A stretch of DNA of 64,000 nt, from contig JAIXUD010000008.1 in the NCBI GenBank assembly GCA_027483645.1, forward strand, positions 1 through 64,000, given 5' to 3'. The notes under the pieces were generated by a model. That model saw nothing but the letters and a program-made list of their open reading frames with translations, made no database searches and was not told where the DNA came from. Source of the DNA: Sphingobacteriales bacterium. GTDB taxonomy: Bacteria > Bacteroidota > Bacteroidia > Chitinophagales > CAIOSU01. The position numbers and the translations under genes were made by a program. Below, in pieces: positions 36,978 to 45,548 of the stretch; positions within the stretch are counted from its first letter, which is position 1, and the number at the start of each line of letters is the position of its first letter.

Positions 36978-39386
36978 TTAATACCCCACAACCAGCCTCT
37001 GCACTACTTCACTGCCCAAGTGCCTCACTAGATAAACACCAGCCGGCAGTTGCTCAATGTTCATGTGCGCGGTGGTTGCTCGGGCAGGTACGGGCAACCT
37101 CATTACCTCTTCGCCCAAAAGGTTGTGGCAAACAATGTAACTGGCAACTGGGCTAGCGGTAAACGAGCACATTGCTTTACCGCTTGCAGGGTTGGGGTAG
37201 AGGGTAAGGGTAGGCTGCACATCCACTATCGCAATGGTAGTTAAGGAATCGGTAGTATCAACTGGTGAGTTAAGGGCAACTACTCTCAAGTCATCAAAAT
37301 AAAATCCGTCGTCCTCCACAAAGTTGTCGCTGCGCATGCGGAACCTCAATTTGATTTTCTCGCCAAGGAAATCCGTTAAGTCAACCTCCTCCAGCACCCA
37401 GCCATTACTGTAGCCATCGTATAGGGGTTCATTCTCATCTTGGTTGTTGTTGCCTAGTTTGGTGTAGTTGCCGCAGAGGGGCTGCCAAGTATTGCTGCCC
37501 TCTAGGGCCGCTTCTAGTTGGGCATAATCATAACCTGGCTCAATGGACCACTGCGCTTGATATTGCAGCTGAGCAAAGTAGGCATTGGTAAGGTCGATAA
37601 GCGTATCCAGCACGTAGCTATTGCTAGTGCCGGGTTGGTAATCACCATTCGGCGAATCGGCAAACGAAAACGGTGCCGATACAAAGCTGGTGGCGGTAGT
37701 ATTCCAAGTGCCCCCGGTCCATAGCGCGGCTGTGGCGGCCGAATCGGCAAACACTTCCAAAACAGGGCCTAGCACTTTGTTCAACGTATCTTCGGTAGTT
37801 ACAAAGCCATTGCTAACCAGCAGCCGGAACTGTACTTCATCGCCCGGTTGGGTGCCGGCATTTAGGGTGTATGCAATGCTCAAAGTATCACTTTCATAAC
37901 TGGCCAAGTTGGTAACCACCTGCGGCGCACTCACTGAGGCAATGTTACCGCTTACGGCTACCATACTCACTGTGAGGGGCATGCTTGCATCAAGGCTCAA
38001 TCGGGTAAGCGATATTTCTAAACCGCCGCTCAGCGAAGGCAGAATGGTGGTACTTAAGTCTTCCGCCACCCCATAATTGAGCACAAAGCGGGCGGCGGTA
38101 AGGTTTTGAAATACGTTGCTGGCGCAAATATCGAAAATGCGGTTTTGGGCAGGCCAAAAACCATCATTCTGTTCGCCAGATTCTGGGGTCATGGCGAAGG
38201 TTTTGCCCCTGCCGGTTTGCTCTCCATACATCCAGTCGTCGCTATCGCCGTTGGTGGTGTAGCCTACGGTTTGGTCGCCAGTACCATACACAAAGCCGTT
38301 CTCTTTAGTCATCCACTTGGCTAGATTGATAAAGATGGTTGAATCCGGTGTCAACAAACCTGCTTCAAAACCCCAAGGATAGATGAGCAAGTTGCCATAG
38401 GTATGGTGGTTGAGGGCAACCTTAAAGTCGTTTTCAAAACATAAAAATTCGATAGCCTGCGATTCCGGCTCCGAGAATCCCGACGGTCCACGGTAAGTAT
38501 CGTCGCCTGGGTCGGGTGATGAGCCAGTGTCATCATAGCCCCATTCATAGCCATAGTTACGGTTTAGGTCTACGCCATATTCGCCATTGCCGTTGTCGCG
38601 GTAGTTTTTGCGCCAAAGCCCGCCACCATTGGGGCTCAAAGTCTGGTTGCGGATGTAGCCATCAGGGTTCAGGCAGGGCACAAATACCAGTTCGGCATTA
38701 TCCAATAGGTAAGTGGCCTCCGCATCGGTACCATAATTCTCCAGCAGGTAGTACATGTAATACAGCAGTTGCGACATAGAAGCAGGCTCCCGGGCGTGGT
38801 GTACCGCGGTATACAGCACTTGTGGTTTGTTCAATCCGGGGTTGGCTTGGCTGGTCATGCTCATGTAGTAGATAGGCCGCCCCTGGTGGGTAAGGAAGGT
38901 ATCAATAGCCATCTTGGGGGTAATCAAATCAGGAAACTGGCTGCTCATGCTATCCAAGCGGGTGAGCATTTCCTGATAGGTAAAATACCCACCCATACTG
39001 CCCAACCCAAAACCTAATGGCGTAGGGAACGAACTAGTGCTTACCGTACAATTACCTGCAGCCTTTTGGCTGCTTTGGTGGTTATCAGCAGGCTCTTGGC
39101 CGCGCTTGGCGTAGTAGGCCGCTACATCTTCAATCAATACATCTACGGTAAAGCCCGCTTGCTGCATGCGGGCTATCTCGGTTTGGCTAAAGTCGCACTC
39201 CAAGTAAACGCCTTTGCGATAGTGCCCATGGTCAACACAAATGCCCAAAGCGGCTACCTCGGTAATACTGGTACCCGGTGTCCAAACCCTTGCACGGGAA
39301 TACAGCTCGGGGTTTTGGGAAAAAAGAACGGTGGAAATGCACAACAAAACAACCAGCGCAGCCGCGCGAAACGAATTAACAAACAT
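36978..39386 (-). CDS. T9SS-exported M14 zinc carboxypeptidase
   Basis: An 802-residue secreted metallocarboxypeptidase. After the signal peptide (to about 23) and a propeptide-like region comes the M14 domain: HxxE zinc motif in YTAVHHAREPAS, the substrate loop LVFVPCLNPDGY, the third ligand His in ALNHHTYGNLLIYPWG, and a catalytic Glu region TPESGEQNDGFWP. A jelly-roll-like region follows, and the end is a T9SS type A sorting domain (LYPNPASGKAMCSF to RLVVGY). Exported through T9SS and probably cell-surface bound or released. Confidence 0.93.
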   Translation of the reverse strand: MFVNSFRAAALVVLLCISTVLFSQNPELYSRARVWTPGTSITEVAALGICVDHGHYRKGVYLECDFSQTEIARMQQAGFTVDVLIEDVAAYYAKRGQEPADNHQSSQKAAGNCTVSTSSFPTPLGFGLGSMGGYFTYQEMLTRLDSMSSQFPDLITPKMAIDTFLTHQGRPIYYMSMTSQANPGLNKPQVLYTAVHHAREPASMSQLLYYMYYLLENYGTDAEATYLLDNAELVFVPCLNPDGYIRNQTLSPNGGGLWRKNYRDNGNGEYGVDLNRNYGYEWGYDDTGSSPDPGDDTYRGPSGFSEPESQAIEFLCFENDFKVALNHHTYGNLLIYPWGFEAGLLTPDSTIFINLAKWMTKENGFVYGTGDQTVGYTTNGDSDDWMYGEQTGRGKTFAMTPESGEQNDGFWPAQNRIFDICASNVFQNLTAARFVLNYGVAEDLSTTILPSLSGGLEISLTRLSLDASMPLTVSMVAVSGNIASVSAPQVVTNLASYESDTLSIAYTLNAGTQPGDEVQFRLLVSNGFVTTEDTLNKVLGPVLEVFADSAATAALWTGGTWNTTATSFVSAPFSFADSPNGDYQPGTSNSYVLDTLIDLTNAYFAQLQYQAQWSIEPGYDYAQLEAALEGSNTWQPLCGNYTKLGNNNQDENEPLYDGYSNGWVLEEVDLTDFLGEKIKLRFRMRSDNFVEDDGFYFDDLRVVALNSPVDTTDSLTTIAIVDVQPTLTLYPNPASGKAMCSFTASPVASYIVCHNLLGEEVMRLPVPARATTAHMNIEQLPAGVYLVRHLGSEVVQRLVVGY

Positions 39387-39427
39387 AAGCTAGGGAGTAA
39401 TTTCTAAGGGAAAGGTAGGAAAAAAAA

Positions 39428-39530
39428 CTGGTTATTGGTTATTGGTTTGTCTATTGATGGTACTAATAAATAGTAACCAATAACCCATCAACTAAATTGA
39501 AGCAACCATGGACCGTGGACCATCGACCAA
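39428..39530. repeat. inverted AATAACC phrases plus GGACCGTGGACC phrase
   Basis: CTGGTTATTGGTTATTGG at the left is mirrored by AACCAATAACCCATCAAC near 39475-39492. Then CCATGGACCGTGGACCATCG runs to the DUF2179 stop codon at 39531. Left of it lies the upstream region of the M14 peptidase. Confidence 0.75.
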
Positions 39531-40127
39531 CTACTTCCCCTTCCTCAGCGGAAACAACCTTCTAATGAGGGATTCCTTGCCGCCGTCGGCTAGGGTTTCG
39601 TATTCCGAAACGTGGCGAACGTCCTCAATAGAGTAAAAGGCTTTGGGGTTGAATTCGGTAATGAGTTTGATAACGTCATTCTTCTTTTTGCGGGCAACAA
39701 TAAGGAACAATAGATTAACCGGCCCTCGGGCGCCTTGGGCATCCACTACCGTTAGTCGGTAGCCTTCTTCGCGCAGTTTGGCTATCAGTGCTTCGGCGGG
39801 TTGCGCAGTGATGGTGCGTATTACCACCTGCCCCATGGCCAAGCGCTCTTCGATAGAAAGGCCGAGGAAGTTGCCCGCAGCAAAGCCCGCTGCCCAAGCA
39901 AAATAACTGGCCACGTTGTTGAGGTTCTGCATTACTTGGCCAATGGCTATCAACCAGATCAAGACCTCTACAAAGCCCAGCAGCGGCGCTACATTCTTAT
40001 TGCCACGGCTGGTGAATATTACGCGCATGGTGCCAATGCTCACATCCATAAGGCGCGCCATGAAAATAAGTAAGGGGATAATTACCCAATTAACAAGCGT
40101 GGGGTCCAGGTCTTTGAAAAACTCCAT
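39531..40127 (-). CDS. UPF0316/DUF2179 membrane protein
   Basis: A 198-residue protein with three N-terminal helices (DUF5698-like: IPLLIFMARLMDVSIGTMRVIF; LLGFVEVLIWLIAIGQVM) and a soluble C-terminal DUF2179 domain (QVVIRTITAQPAEALIAKLREEGY). Family members are conserved but uncharacterised; the soluble part resembles a small ligand-binding ACT-like fold. A perfect -7 box ends 4 bases before the ATG. Confidence 0.88.
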   Translation of the reverse strand: MEFFKDLDPTLVNWVIIPLLIFMARLMDVSIGTMRVIFTSRGNKNVAPLLGFVEVLIWLIAIGQVMQNLNNVASYFAWAAGFAAGNFLGLSIEERLAMGQVVIRTITAQPAEALIAKLREEGYRLTVVDAQGARGPVNLLFLIVARKKKNDVIKLITEFNPKAFYSIEDVRHVSEYETLADGGKESLIRRLFPLRKGK

Positions 40128-40131
40128 GAAG

Positions 40132-40139
40132 CAAAGGTA
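40132..40139 (-). promoter_or_regulatory. -7 box at the DUF2179 start
   Basis: TACCTTTG read leftward, with only 4 bases before the ATG. It would give a leaderless transcript. Confidence 0.5.
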
Positions 40140-40149
40140 AGTTAATTTA

Positions 40150-40224
40150 AAAATGTGCTGATTTGAAAATCTGAAAATTGTAATTGAAGAGCATCATTTC
40201 TAAATTTTCAAATCAGCACATTTT
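40150..40224. repeat. 21-base perfect inverted repeat
   Basis: Arms 40150-40170 and 40204-40224 (AAAATGTGCTGATTTGAAAA plus T, and its complement) are perfect. The loop has further ATTTGAAAATCTGAAAATT words. It lies downstream of the copper storage gene and could act as its terminator. Confidence 0.85.
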
Positions 40225-40238
40225 CAAATCTGCAGCAC

Positions 40239-40574
40239 TTACACGGTCACATGTATATACTCCTCGCAAGCCAAGTGGCATTGGTGGCAGGCATCGGCGC
40301 ACTTTTGGCAATGGTCCGCGGGGTGAGCGCGGCATATCTCCTCGCAAGTAATGCAGATGGATTTGCATAGTTGTAGCATCTTATCGGCAAAGCGGGAATC
40401 GGTTGCCACAAACTGCGCAGTAAGTGTGCAAACATCGGCGCACTCGCGGTCGGTAATTATGCAATCGGCCATGTGGCCAACCTGCTCTTCGCGCAGGCAC
40501 GCGGCATAGCAGTTGTTGCAAGCGGTAATGCAGTCATTGAGTTTGGTAAGTATTGATTGTTTTGAAATAGACAT
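40239..40574 (-). CDS. four-helix bundle copper-binding protein (Csp-like)
   Basis: A 111-residue cytosolic protein with 16 cysteines placed along predicted helices (CITACNNCYAAC; LCKSICITCEEIC; HCQKCADACHQCHLAC). This is the DUF326/Csp pattern, in which a four-helix bundle lined by Cys stores many Cu(I) ions. There is no signal peptide, so it is Csp3-like. The ATG at 40574 gives the family start; a longer version adds 27 unrelated codons. A tiny His-rich ORF is divergent from it, and a cytochrome c gene follows that ORF. Confidence 0.92.
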   Translation of the reverse strand: MSISKQSILTKLNDCITACNNCYAACLREEQVGHMADCIITDRECADVCTLTAQFVATDSRFADKMLQLCKSICITCEEICRAHPADHCQKCADACHQCHLACEEYIHVTV

Positions 40575-40673
40575 AATAATAAGTTTAGTTGAACCTAGTA
40601 AGTGGCAAGGACGGTGCCAGCATGGTATGGATGTTGTGTGGGTAATATTATTCATTAAGCTAAATCAATCATT

Positions 40674-40829
40674 ATGTACCCTACTAAAGATGACGAACTA
40701 TCTAAAGAGCAGCACAAGCATGCTGATGACGAATTTCATAAAGAACACCCAAAGCACCCTGCCCATGATACACCGCCAGGCCCGGTGGAAGGCCCGCCAC
40801 TAAGGGGCGGCACCGAGCATATTGCCTAA
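40674..40829 (+). CDS. small His/Asp/Pro-rich ORF (51 aa)
   Basis: A 51-codon ORF from ATG 40674 to TAA 40829. It is very hydrophilic, with seven histidines interspersed with Asp, Glu and Lys (for example QHKHADDEFHKEHPKHPAHD) and a Pro/Gly-rich end. Such composition suggests metal binding, which would fit the divergent Csp gene 99 bases away. I know no family name. The composition, not homology, is the evidence. Confidence 0.5.
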   Translation: MYPTKDDELSKEQHKHADDEFHKEHPKHPAHDTPPGPVEGPPLRGGTEHIA

Positions 40830-40965
40830 AATAGCAATGGGCCGAGTAGATACGATGCTCTAGAGTAAGGAGAGTACTATAAAAAAGCCCAAAAGCAAGG
40901 CCGTAAAGTGCTACAGGCGGCATGTGGTGATAAATGTCAACCTCCTTTTATCGCTGGTTCGGCCG

Positions 40966-40973
40966 TATTTTTG
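40966..40973 (+). promoter_or_regulatory. -7 box of the cytochrome c gene
   Basis: TATTTTTG matches TAnnTTTG exactly, 21 bases before the ATG. No well-spaced TTTG found. Confidence 0.5.
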
Positions 40974-40994
40974 TTGTACTTGGTAAACAACAAT

Positions 40995-41450
40995 ATGAAC
41001 AAATTATTCGAGTATATCTGGGTATTGTCACTAGCCGTTTTCCTATATTGGTTTGCGTCGTTTTTTATTAGTCAGGCTAAAAAAGACCTCGCCACTGCAC
41101 CGCAACAACAGCAGGATATGGCCATGACCGCCTCGCAGCCGATGGCTAGCGTAACTCCATCATTAGGCGAAAAGCTGTTTAAGTCCAACTGCGCCTCTTG
41201 CCATAAACTAGGCACCAAACTCATCGGCCCTGCACTTAGCGGGGTAGAGGAGCGTTGGGCAGCGGCTGGTGACTACCAAGGTATCAGTGCCCAAGATTGG
41301 TTGAGGCGCTATATCCGCAATTGGCAAGATCCTGTGAAAGCCGGCCACCCATATTCAACCAAAATCATCAATTACGATCCATCGGCGATGACTACCTTTC
41401 CGCAACTTACCGAAGCCGATGTTGATTCAATCCTACAGTATATAAATTAG
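40995..41450 (+). CDS. membrane-anchored c-type cytochrome
   Basis: A 151-residue protein with one N-terminal membrane helix (about 7-26), a Gln/Ala-rich linker and a monohaem cytochrome c domain. The haem-binding CASCH is at 66-70 and the likely axial Met is in SAMTTFPQL at about 131. It begins at ATG 40995; a longer version of 29 codons has no signal features. An electron-transfer role is expected; the partner is unknown. Confidence 0.9.
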   Translation: MNKLFEYIWVLSLAVFLYWFASFFISQAKKDLATAPQQQQDMAMTASQPMASVTPSLGEKLFKSNCASCHKLGTKLIGPALSGVEERWAAAGDYQGISAQDWLRRYIRNWQDPVKAGHPYSTKIINYDPSAMTTFPQLTEADVDSILQYIN

Positions 41451-41527
41451 CTGGGCGTCCCACTTAAGTTTTTCGTTCTTTTCGTTAGGATAAGTAAACC
41501 CTTTTTCGCAACTTTAGTCATAACTAT

Positions 41528-42841
41528 ATGACTAACAAACTACTTACCGCCCTTATAGCGCTGCTGCTACCCCTAGGAGTGGTGGCGCAAAGCTCTTACT
41601 TTCCGCCAACTACGGGTACCACTTGGGATTCCGTTTCGCCCGCATCATTGGGTTGGTGTGAGGATTCGATACCGCAATTGCTCGATTTTTTGGATGAATC
41701 CAACTCTAAAGCCTTTATAGTACTAAAGGATGGTAAGATTGTGATAGAGCATTACTTTGATAATTTCACCCGAGATAGTACTTGGTATTGGGCATCGGCA
41801 GGCAAAAGCCTTACGGCATTTTTGGTGGGCCTAGCGCAAGAGCAAGGTGATTTGGATATTAACGACCGCACCAGCGATTACTTAGGGCAAGGTTGGACTT
41901 CGGCACTGACAAGCAAGGAGGATTCCATTACCATTTGGCACCAATTGACGATGACTAGTGGCCTAGACGACGGCCTAGGTAACCGCGATTGTACACTAGA
42001 TACCTGCTTGCAATACCTGGCGGATGCGGGTACGCGGTGGTCTTACCACAATGCGCCCTATACCTTGCTGGACCCGGTGATGGAGAATGCTACGGGTAAA
42101 AACCTGAATATATATGTAAATCAGCAATTGCACCAAAAAATAGGTACTAGTGGCATATATCTTCAGGTAGATTATAACAACGTATTTTTTAGCAACCCAC
42201 GCAGTATGGCGCGGTTTGGGCTGTTAGCGCTCAACAAAGGCAAGTGGGGGCAGCAAGTGATTATGAATGATACGGCCTACTTTAATGCGATGACCAATAC
42301 TTCGCAGAATTTGAACCTAGGCTATGGCTACCTATGGTGGCTTAATGGAAAGCCGACCTACATGGTGCCCACTACCCAAGTGCAGGTAAACGAGTACCTG
42401 CTGCCAAATGCCCCCGCTGATGTATATGCAGCACTGGGCCGCGATGGGCAAATCATTAACGTGGTGCCTTCGATGGATTTGGTGATTATCCGCATGGGCG
42501 AATCCCCTGGGCAGGTGTACTTGGTGCCTAACCAATTTAATGACGATATATGGGTAAACCTTTTGCCAGTGCTCAATTGCACCCCAACTGGCATCAACCT
42601 CACCCAGCAAATGCCCCCTGTCCTCTACCCGAACCCAACGCAGGGTTTTGTAACTGTGGCATTACCAGCAGGTGGAAATGCCCAATTGACCTTGTTCAAC
42701 CTCTGGGGAGAAGCAATTTATAGCCAAGCATTAAGCCAAACCGAAACCCAAATAGACGTTTCAACACTGGCGAAAGGGCTGTACCTATATCAAGTTGCGG
42801 GTAACGGCACCAGCCATACCGGCAAGCTGATGATAGAGTAG
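41528..42841 (+). CDS. T9SS-exported serine hydrolase (class C beta-lactamase fold)
   Basis: A 437-residue secreted hydrolase; signal peptide to about 20 (VVAQ). The SxxK motif is SAGK at 90-93, and the Tyr motif SYHNAPYTLLDP corresponds to YxN of class C enzymes. A late GRDGQ block sits where the KTG-like motif is expected. The C-terminal 80 residues are a T9SS type A sorting domain (LYPNPTQGFVTV to GKLMIE). Likely an esterase or D-amino peptidase rather than a resistance enzyme. Confidence 0.9.
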   Translation: MTNKLLTALIALLLPLGVVAQSSYFPPTTGTTWDSVSPASLGWCEDSIPQLLDFLDESNSKAFIVLKDGKIVIEHYFDNFTRDSTWYWASAGKSLTAFLVGLAQEQGDLDINDRTSDYLGQGWTSALTSKEDSITIWHQLTMTSGLDDGLGNRDCTLDTCLQYLADAGTRWSYHNAPYTLLDPVMENATGKNLNIYVNQQLHQKIGTSGIYLQVDYNNVFFSNPRSMARFGLLALNKGKWGQQVIMNDTAYFNAMTNTSQNLNLGYGYLWWLNGKPTYMVPTTQVQVNEYLLPNAPADVYAALGRDGQIINVVPSMDLVIIRMGESPGQVYLVPNQFNDDIWVNLLPVLNCTPTGINLTQQMPPVLYPNPTQGFVTVALPAGGNAQLTLFNLWGEAIYSQALSQTETQIDVSTLAKGLYLYQVAGNGTSHTGKLMIE

Positions 42842-42860
42842 AAAGCACCTGTACAAGGTT

Positions 42861-43019
42861 ATGAACCTCTTCAAAAAAGAAAATGTTACCATCGCTGAAC
42901 AAGACTTGCAGGTGGATTGTCGTTTTAATGTATCGGTGCGGCAGGCAAAGGCCGAAAAACTCCTCACCAAGCTTACAACCATTACGGGGGTTAGTGTTAT
43001 CTTTATAGCGTATGCGTAA
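42861..43019 (+). CDS. 52-aa ORF overlapping the M36 gene
   Basis: An ORF of 52 residues (starts MNLFKKENVTIAEQ), partly helical with a hydrophobic end. Its TAA overlaps the start of the following peptidase by 8 bases (ATGCGTAA), and it begins 19 bases after the serine hydrolase stop. Position suggests coupled translation in one transcript. I do not recognise it, and it could be chance. Confidence 0.4.
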   Translation: MNLFKKENVTIAEQDLQVDCRFNVSVRQAKAEKLLTKLTTITGVSVIFIAYA

Positions 43020-44850
43020 CTTTCTACCTTTACTTTTATTGGTGTTGGTGTGTGCCAATACCTTTGCCAAACAGTCGCCTGGTGGCGAGGAGTTGGACCC
43101 GTTTGCCGATAAAAAGGCTGCAGCTTATTACCCAGAGAGTATGTTGCCGCTGCCAATAACATTGGTAAGCGTAACGGATTACCTACAAAAAACCCTACCC
43201 CATTTGGCAGCAGGTACCGGGGTTGAGCTAGCGTTTACCGCACACAAAGTAAGCCCTGGCGGAGAGCACTTCACCTTCCAGCAACAGTTTAACGGCGTTC
43301 CTGTTTTTCAATCGCAAACAAAAATCAACTTAGGCAAGGGCGGCAAGGTCTATTCCATTTTCGATAACAGTTACCCTACGGCAACTTGGCCTGCCAACAG
43401 CCTTATAGCCGATGTGGAAGCTATCAATGGTTTTTCTTTGGCCGAGGTATTGGCATCGTTTACGGGGCCTGCTGCCAGCATTAAAGAAAGTGCCGTGATT
43501 GCCGTAATTAACAACCAGCCAGCAGCTTATAAACTATTGGAACTGTACGATGCCCAAAGCAGCGCTCACCGCCTGTATTTGCTAAGTAAAGATGGCGTGG
43601 TGGTTTATGACCACGATTTGAATTCCTATTCGGGCGTGCCAGCATCGGCGTACGTTTTTAACCCCGATCCTTTAACTTCGGCGCAAGTCGTTTATGGTGA
43701 TCCGTACAAAGATTACAGCGATTCTAACTCACTGGTATTGCTTAATGAAAGGGTGATGGTGAACATAGATGTAACACAAACGGCAGCCATTTACTCTTTG
43801 GAGAACGATCATTTTGTAATGACGGATTTTAGTGCGCCGAACCAAACAGTGGTGACCAGTTTAATCCCTTCATTCTTATTTAATCGCTCCGAATTGGAGT
43901 TTGAAGAAGTAAACGCTTACTACCACCTTACCACTTTCCAAAATTACATTGAGAACACCTTGGGTTTCGGTACCCTAACAGTAGACCAAATACAAGTGGA
44001 CGCTCATGCACTGAATGGAGCCGACCAGTCGCAGTTTTCATTCGGTAATGGCTTTCCACGCTTGTTTTTTGGAGATGGCTGTGTGGATGATGCCGAAGAT
44101 GCCGATGTAGTGGTGCACGAGTACGGCCATGCGCTTAGCTACGCAGGCTCGCCAGGTACTAATTTCGGCAGCTACCGGCAGGCGCTTGACGAAGGTTTTG
44201 GCGATTACTTTGCCGCATCCTATTCTCGCCATATTTCCGCTTATCGTTGGTCGTCTGTTTTTTCATGGGATGGGCACAGCAGTGAGTGTTGGCCAGGCCG
44301 CGATGCTGCTACCGTTAAAATACACCCAGGCGATTTAACCAATAGCATACACCGCAACGGCGAGATGTGGTCTACCGCATTAATGGAGGTTTGGAGTGCC
44401 CTTGGTCGCGAAGAGGCCGATAAACTGGCTTTGCAAACGCTGTTTGCCTTAACCTCTAGTATGGATTTTACCGATGCGGCCAATGCTTATTTGCAGGCTG
44501 ATAACGCACTTAATGGCGGCGCCAATTACAACATCATCTACACCATCATGGATAACCGCGGTTTCTTCGATGCGGTGGGTATTGAGGCTACCCAAACTGC
44601 CCCTAAAGTGCCGTTTGCGCTATATAACTCATGGGCTTTTACCCATGTTGGTGAACAGGCGGTGATTAGGAATTTCACCAATCAGCCTATGTCGGTAACG
44701 CTATTTGATATCTCTGGCAAAGCTTTGCAGCATGCCCAACATTTCCAAGGAACTGAATTGCCTTTGGATGGCAGCCAACTCACTCCTGGCACCTACATCA
44801 TTAAGGTTGCGGCTGGCGAGGATGTTCAGACGTTTAGGTTGGTGAAATAA
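43012..44850 (+). CDS. T9SS-exported thermolysin/fungalysin-like metallopeptidase
   Basis: A 612-residue secreted protease. After the signal peptide comes a propeptide with an FTP-like segment (FTFQQQFNGVPVFQSQTKI, about 90), then the catalytic domain with zinc motif HEYGH in VVHEYGHALSY (about 371-375) and the third ligand Glu in DEGFGDYF, as in M36/M4 gluzincins. The end is a T9SS type A sorting domain (LFDISGKALQH to TFRLVK). It forms a run with the serine hydrolase and the 52-aa ORF. Confidence 0.92.
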   Translation: MRNFLPLLLLVLVCANTFAKQSPGGEELDPFADKKAAAYYPESMLPLPITLVSVTDYLQKTLPHLAAGTGVELAFTAHKVSPGGEHFTFQQQFNGVPVFQSQTKINLGKGGKVYSIFDNSYPTATWPANSLIADVEAINGFSLAEVLASFTGPAASIKESAVIAVINNQPAAYKLLELYDAQSSAHRLYLLSKDGVVVYDHDLNSYSGVPASAYVFNPDPLTSAQVVYGDPYKDYSDSNSLVLLNERVMVNIDVTQTAAIYSLENDHFVMTDFSAPNQTVVTSLIPSFLFNRSELEFEEVNAYYHLTTFQNYIENTLGFGTLTVDQIQVDAHALNGADQSQFSFGNGFPRLFFGDGCVDDAEDADVVVHEYGHALSYAGSPGTNFGSYRQALDEGFGDYFAASYSRHISAYRWSSVFSWDGHSSECWPGRDAATVKIHPGDLTNSIHRNGEMWSTALMEVWSALGREEADKLALQTLFALTSSMDFTDAANAYLQADNALNGGANYNIIYTIMDNRGFFDAVGIEATQTAPKVPFALYNSWAFTHVGEQAVIRNFTNQPMSVTLFDISGKALQHAQHFQGTELPLDGSQLTPGTYIIKVAAGEDVQTFRLVK

Positions 44851-44860
44851 GTGACGAAGC

Positions 44861-45016
44861 AAGCCCACGGTTTTAACCGTGGTTCATGATTTTTATCCAA
44901 AATTTTAACCGTTTTAACGGTTTATCTTATATAAAACTCGACACATTTTGTTATTTAAACCGTTAAAACGGTTGGGTGGTTTGAATCTCAATACCCACGG
45001 TTGAAACCGTGGGCTT
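44861..45016. repeat. nested palindromic REP-like element
   Basis: The outer ends AAGCCCACGG (44861-44870) and CCGTGGGCTT (45007-45016) are inverted. Inside are ACGGTTTTAACCGT, AACCGTTTTAACGGTT, AACCGTTAAAACGGTT and ACGGTTGAAACCGT, so each half is itself palindromic. This layout matches REP clusters mobilised by RAYT-type Y1 transposases, none of which is in this window. Confidence 0.85.
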
Positions 45017-45159
45017 GGTTGAGAAACTTTTTGTAACCAATTGCATCGGAACCGTGGACGCGTACCATGTTGAGTTCCTTTCCGCCGCCACCCCTTCAAA
45101 TCATCGCTTCAACCCCCAATTCCGTCCCCTCAACGAAATGCCTGAACCTTTATATCGGT

Positions 45160-45296
45160 GCTTGCGTAAGAGTGCATAGCAACGCAACAAAGAAACCGAG
45201 TAGCGGTATTAACAACAGCAAAACGATTTGGAAGGTCTGGCTCCGAGATTTTGAGGAGCATGGATGCAGGGTGTAGCCAGACCACCATCGTTTTTT
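45160..45296 (+). ncRNA. candidate structured small RNA
   Basis: TTGCGT (45162-45167) can pair with ACGCAA (45182-45187). Downstream, AAAACGAT (45220-45227) pairs with ATCGTTTT (45287-45294) and, inside it, GGTCTGGCT (45234-45242) with AGCCAGACC (45275-45283). The last helix runs into TTTTTT, like a terminator. It could also be a remnant repeat; there is no promoter match. Confidence 0.3.
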
Positions 45297-45335
45297 AAGT
45301 GTGCTAGCACTCAAACATAAAGGTGATTAAGGCAG

Positions 45336-45370
45336 ATAGCCCTGGTTTTCTAAGCGCCGGGGCTATTTTT
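45336..45370 (+). terminator. terminator-like hairpin
   Basis: Stem ATAGCCCTGG with CCGGGGCTAT (one mismatch), then TTTTTA. No upstream protein gene on this strand explains it. Confidence 0.5.
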
Positions 45371-45548
45371 ATTGTAACTATAATGCGGATAAATAAATAA
45401 ATGGCATTTCTAGGAGTAGAGGCTGATGAAGAAGGCAGAAAAGCCTTCTGTTTGTGTTTCTGCCCGGCATAACGGTGCGCCATCATTAGGTTGTACAACT
45501 ATATTTTACAGAGTGACATTGCCTAACGAAAGCATTACTTTTCGAATT

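Larger units (their letters stand above)
45017..45548. other. gene-free gap with structured segments
   Basis: About 530 bp with no credible protein gene. It contains a long hairpin ending in a T run (45220-45296), a GTGCTAGCAC palindrome (45301-45310) and a rightward terminator-like hairpin (45336-45370). No match to a known RNA family was recognised. Confidence 0.6.

Noticed and set aside
41528-42841. Antibiotic-resistance beta-lactamase
   Set aside because: The fold is shared by many esterases and peptidases, and the T9SS tail and missing KTG motif argue against a resistance role.
45067-45276. Plus-strand ORF of 69 codons
   Set aside because: It crosses the helices of the candidate structured RNA and has random-looking composition.
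45304-45498. Minus-strand ORF of 64 codons in the gap before the TauE gene
   Set aside because: It runs through a terminator-like hairpin, has no domain and no promoter.
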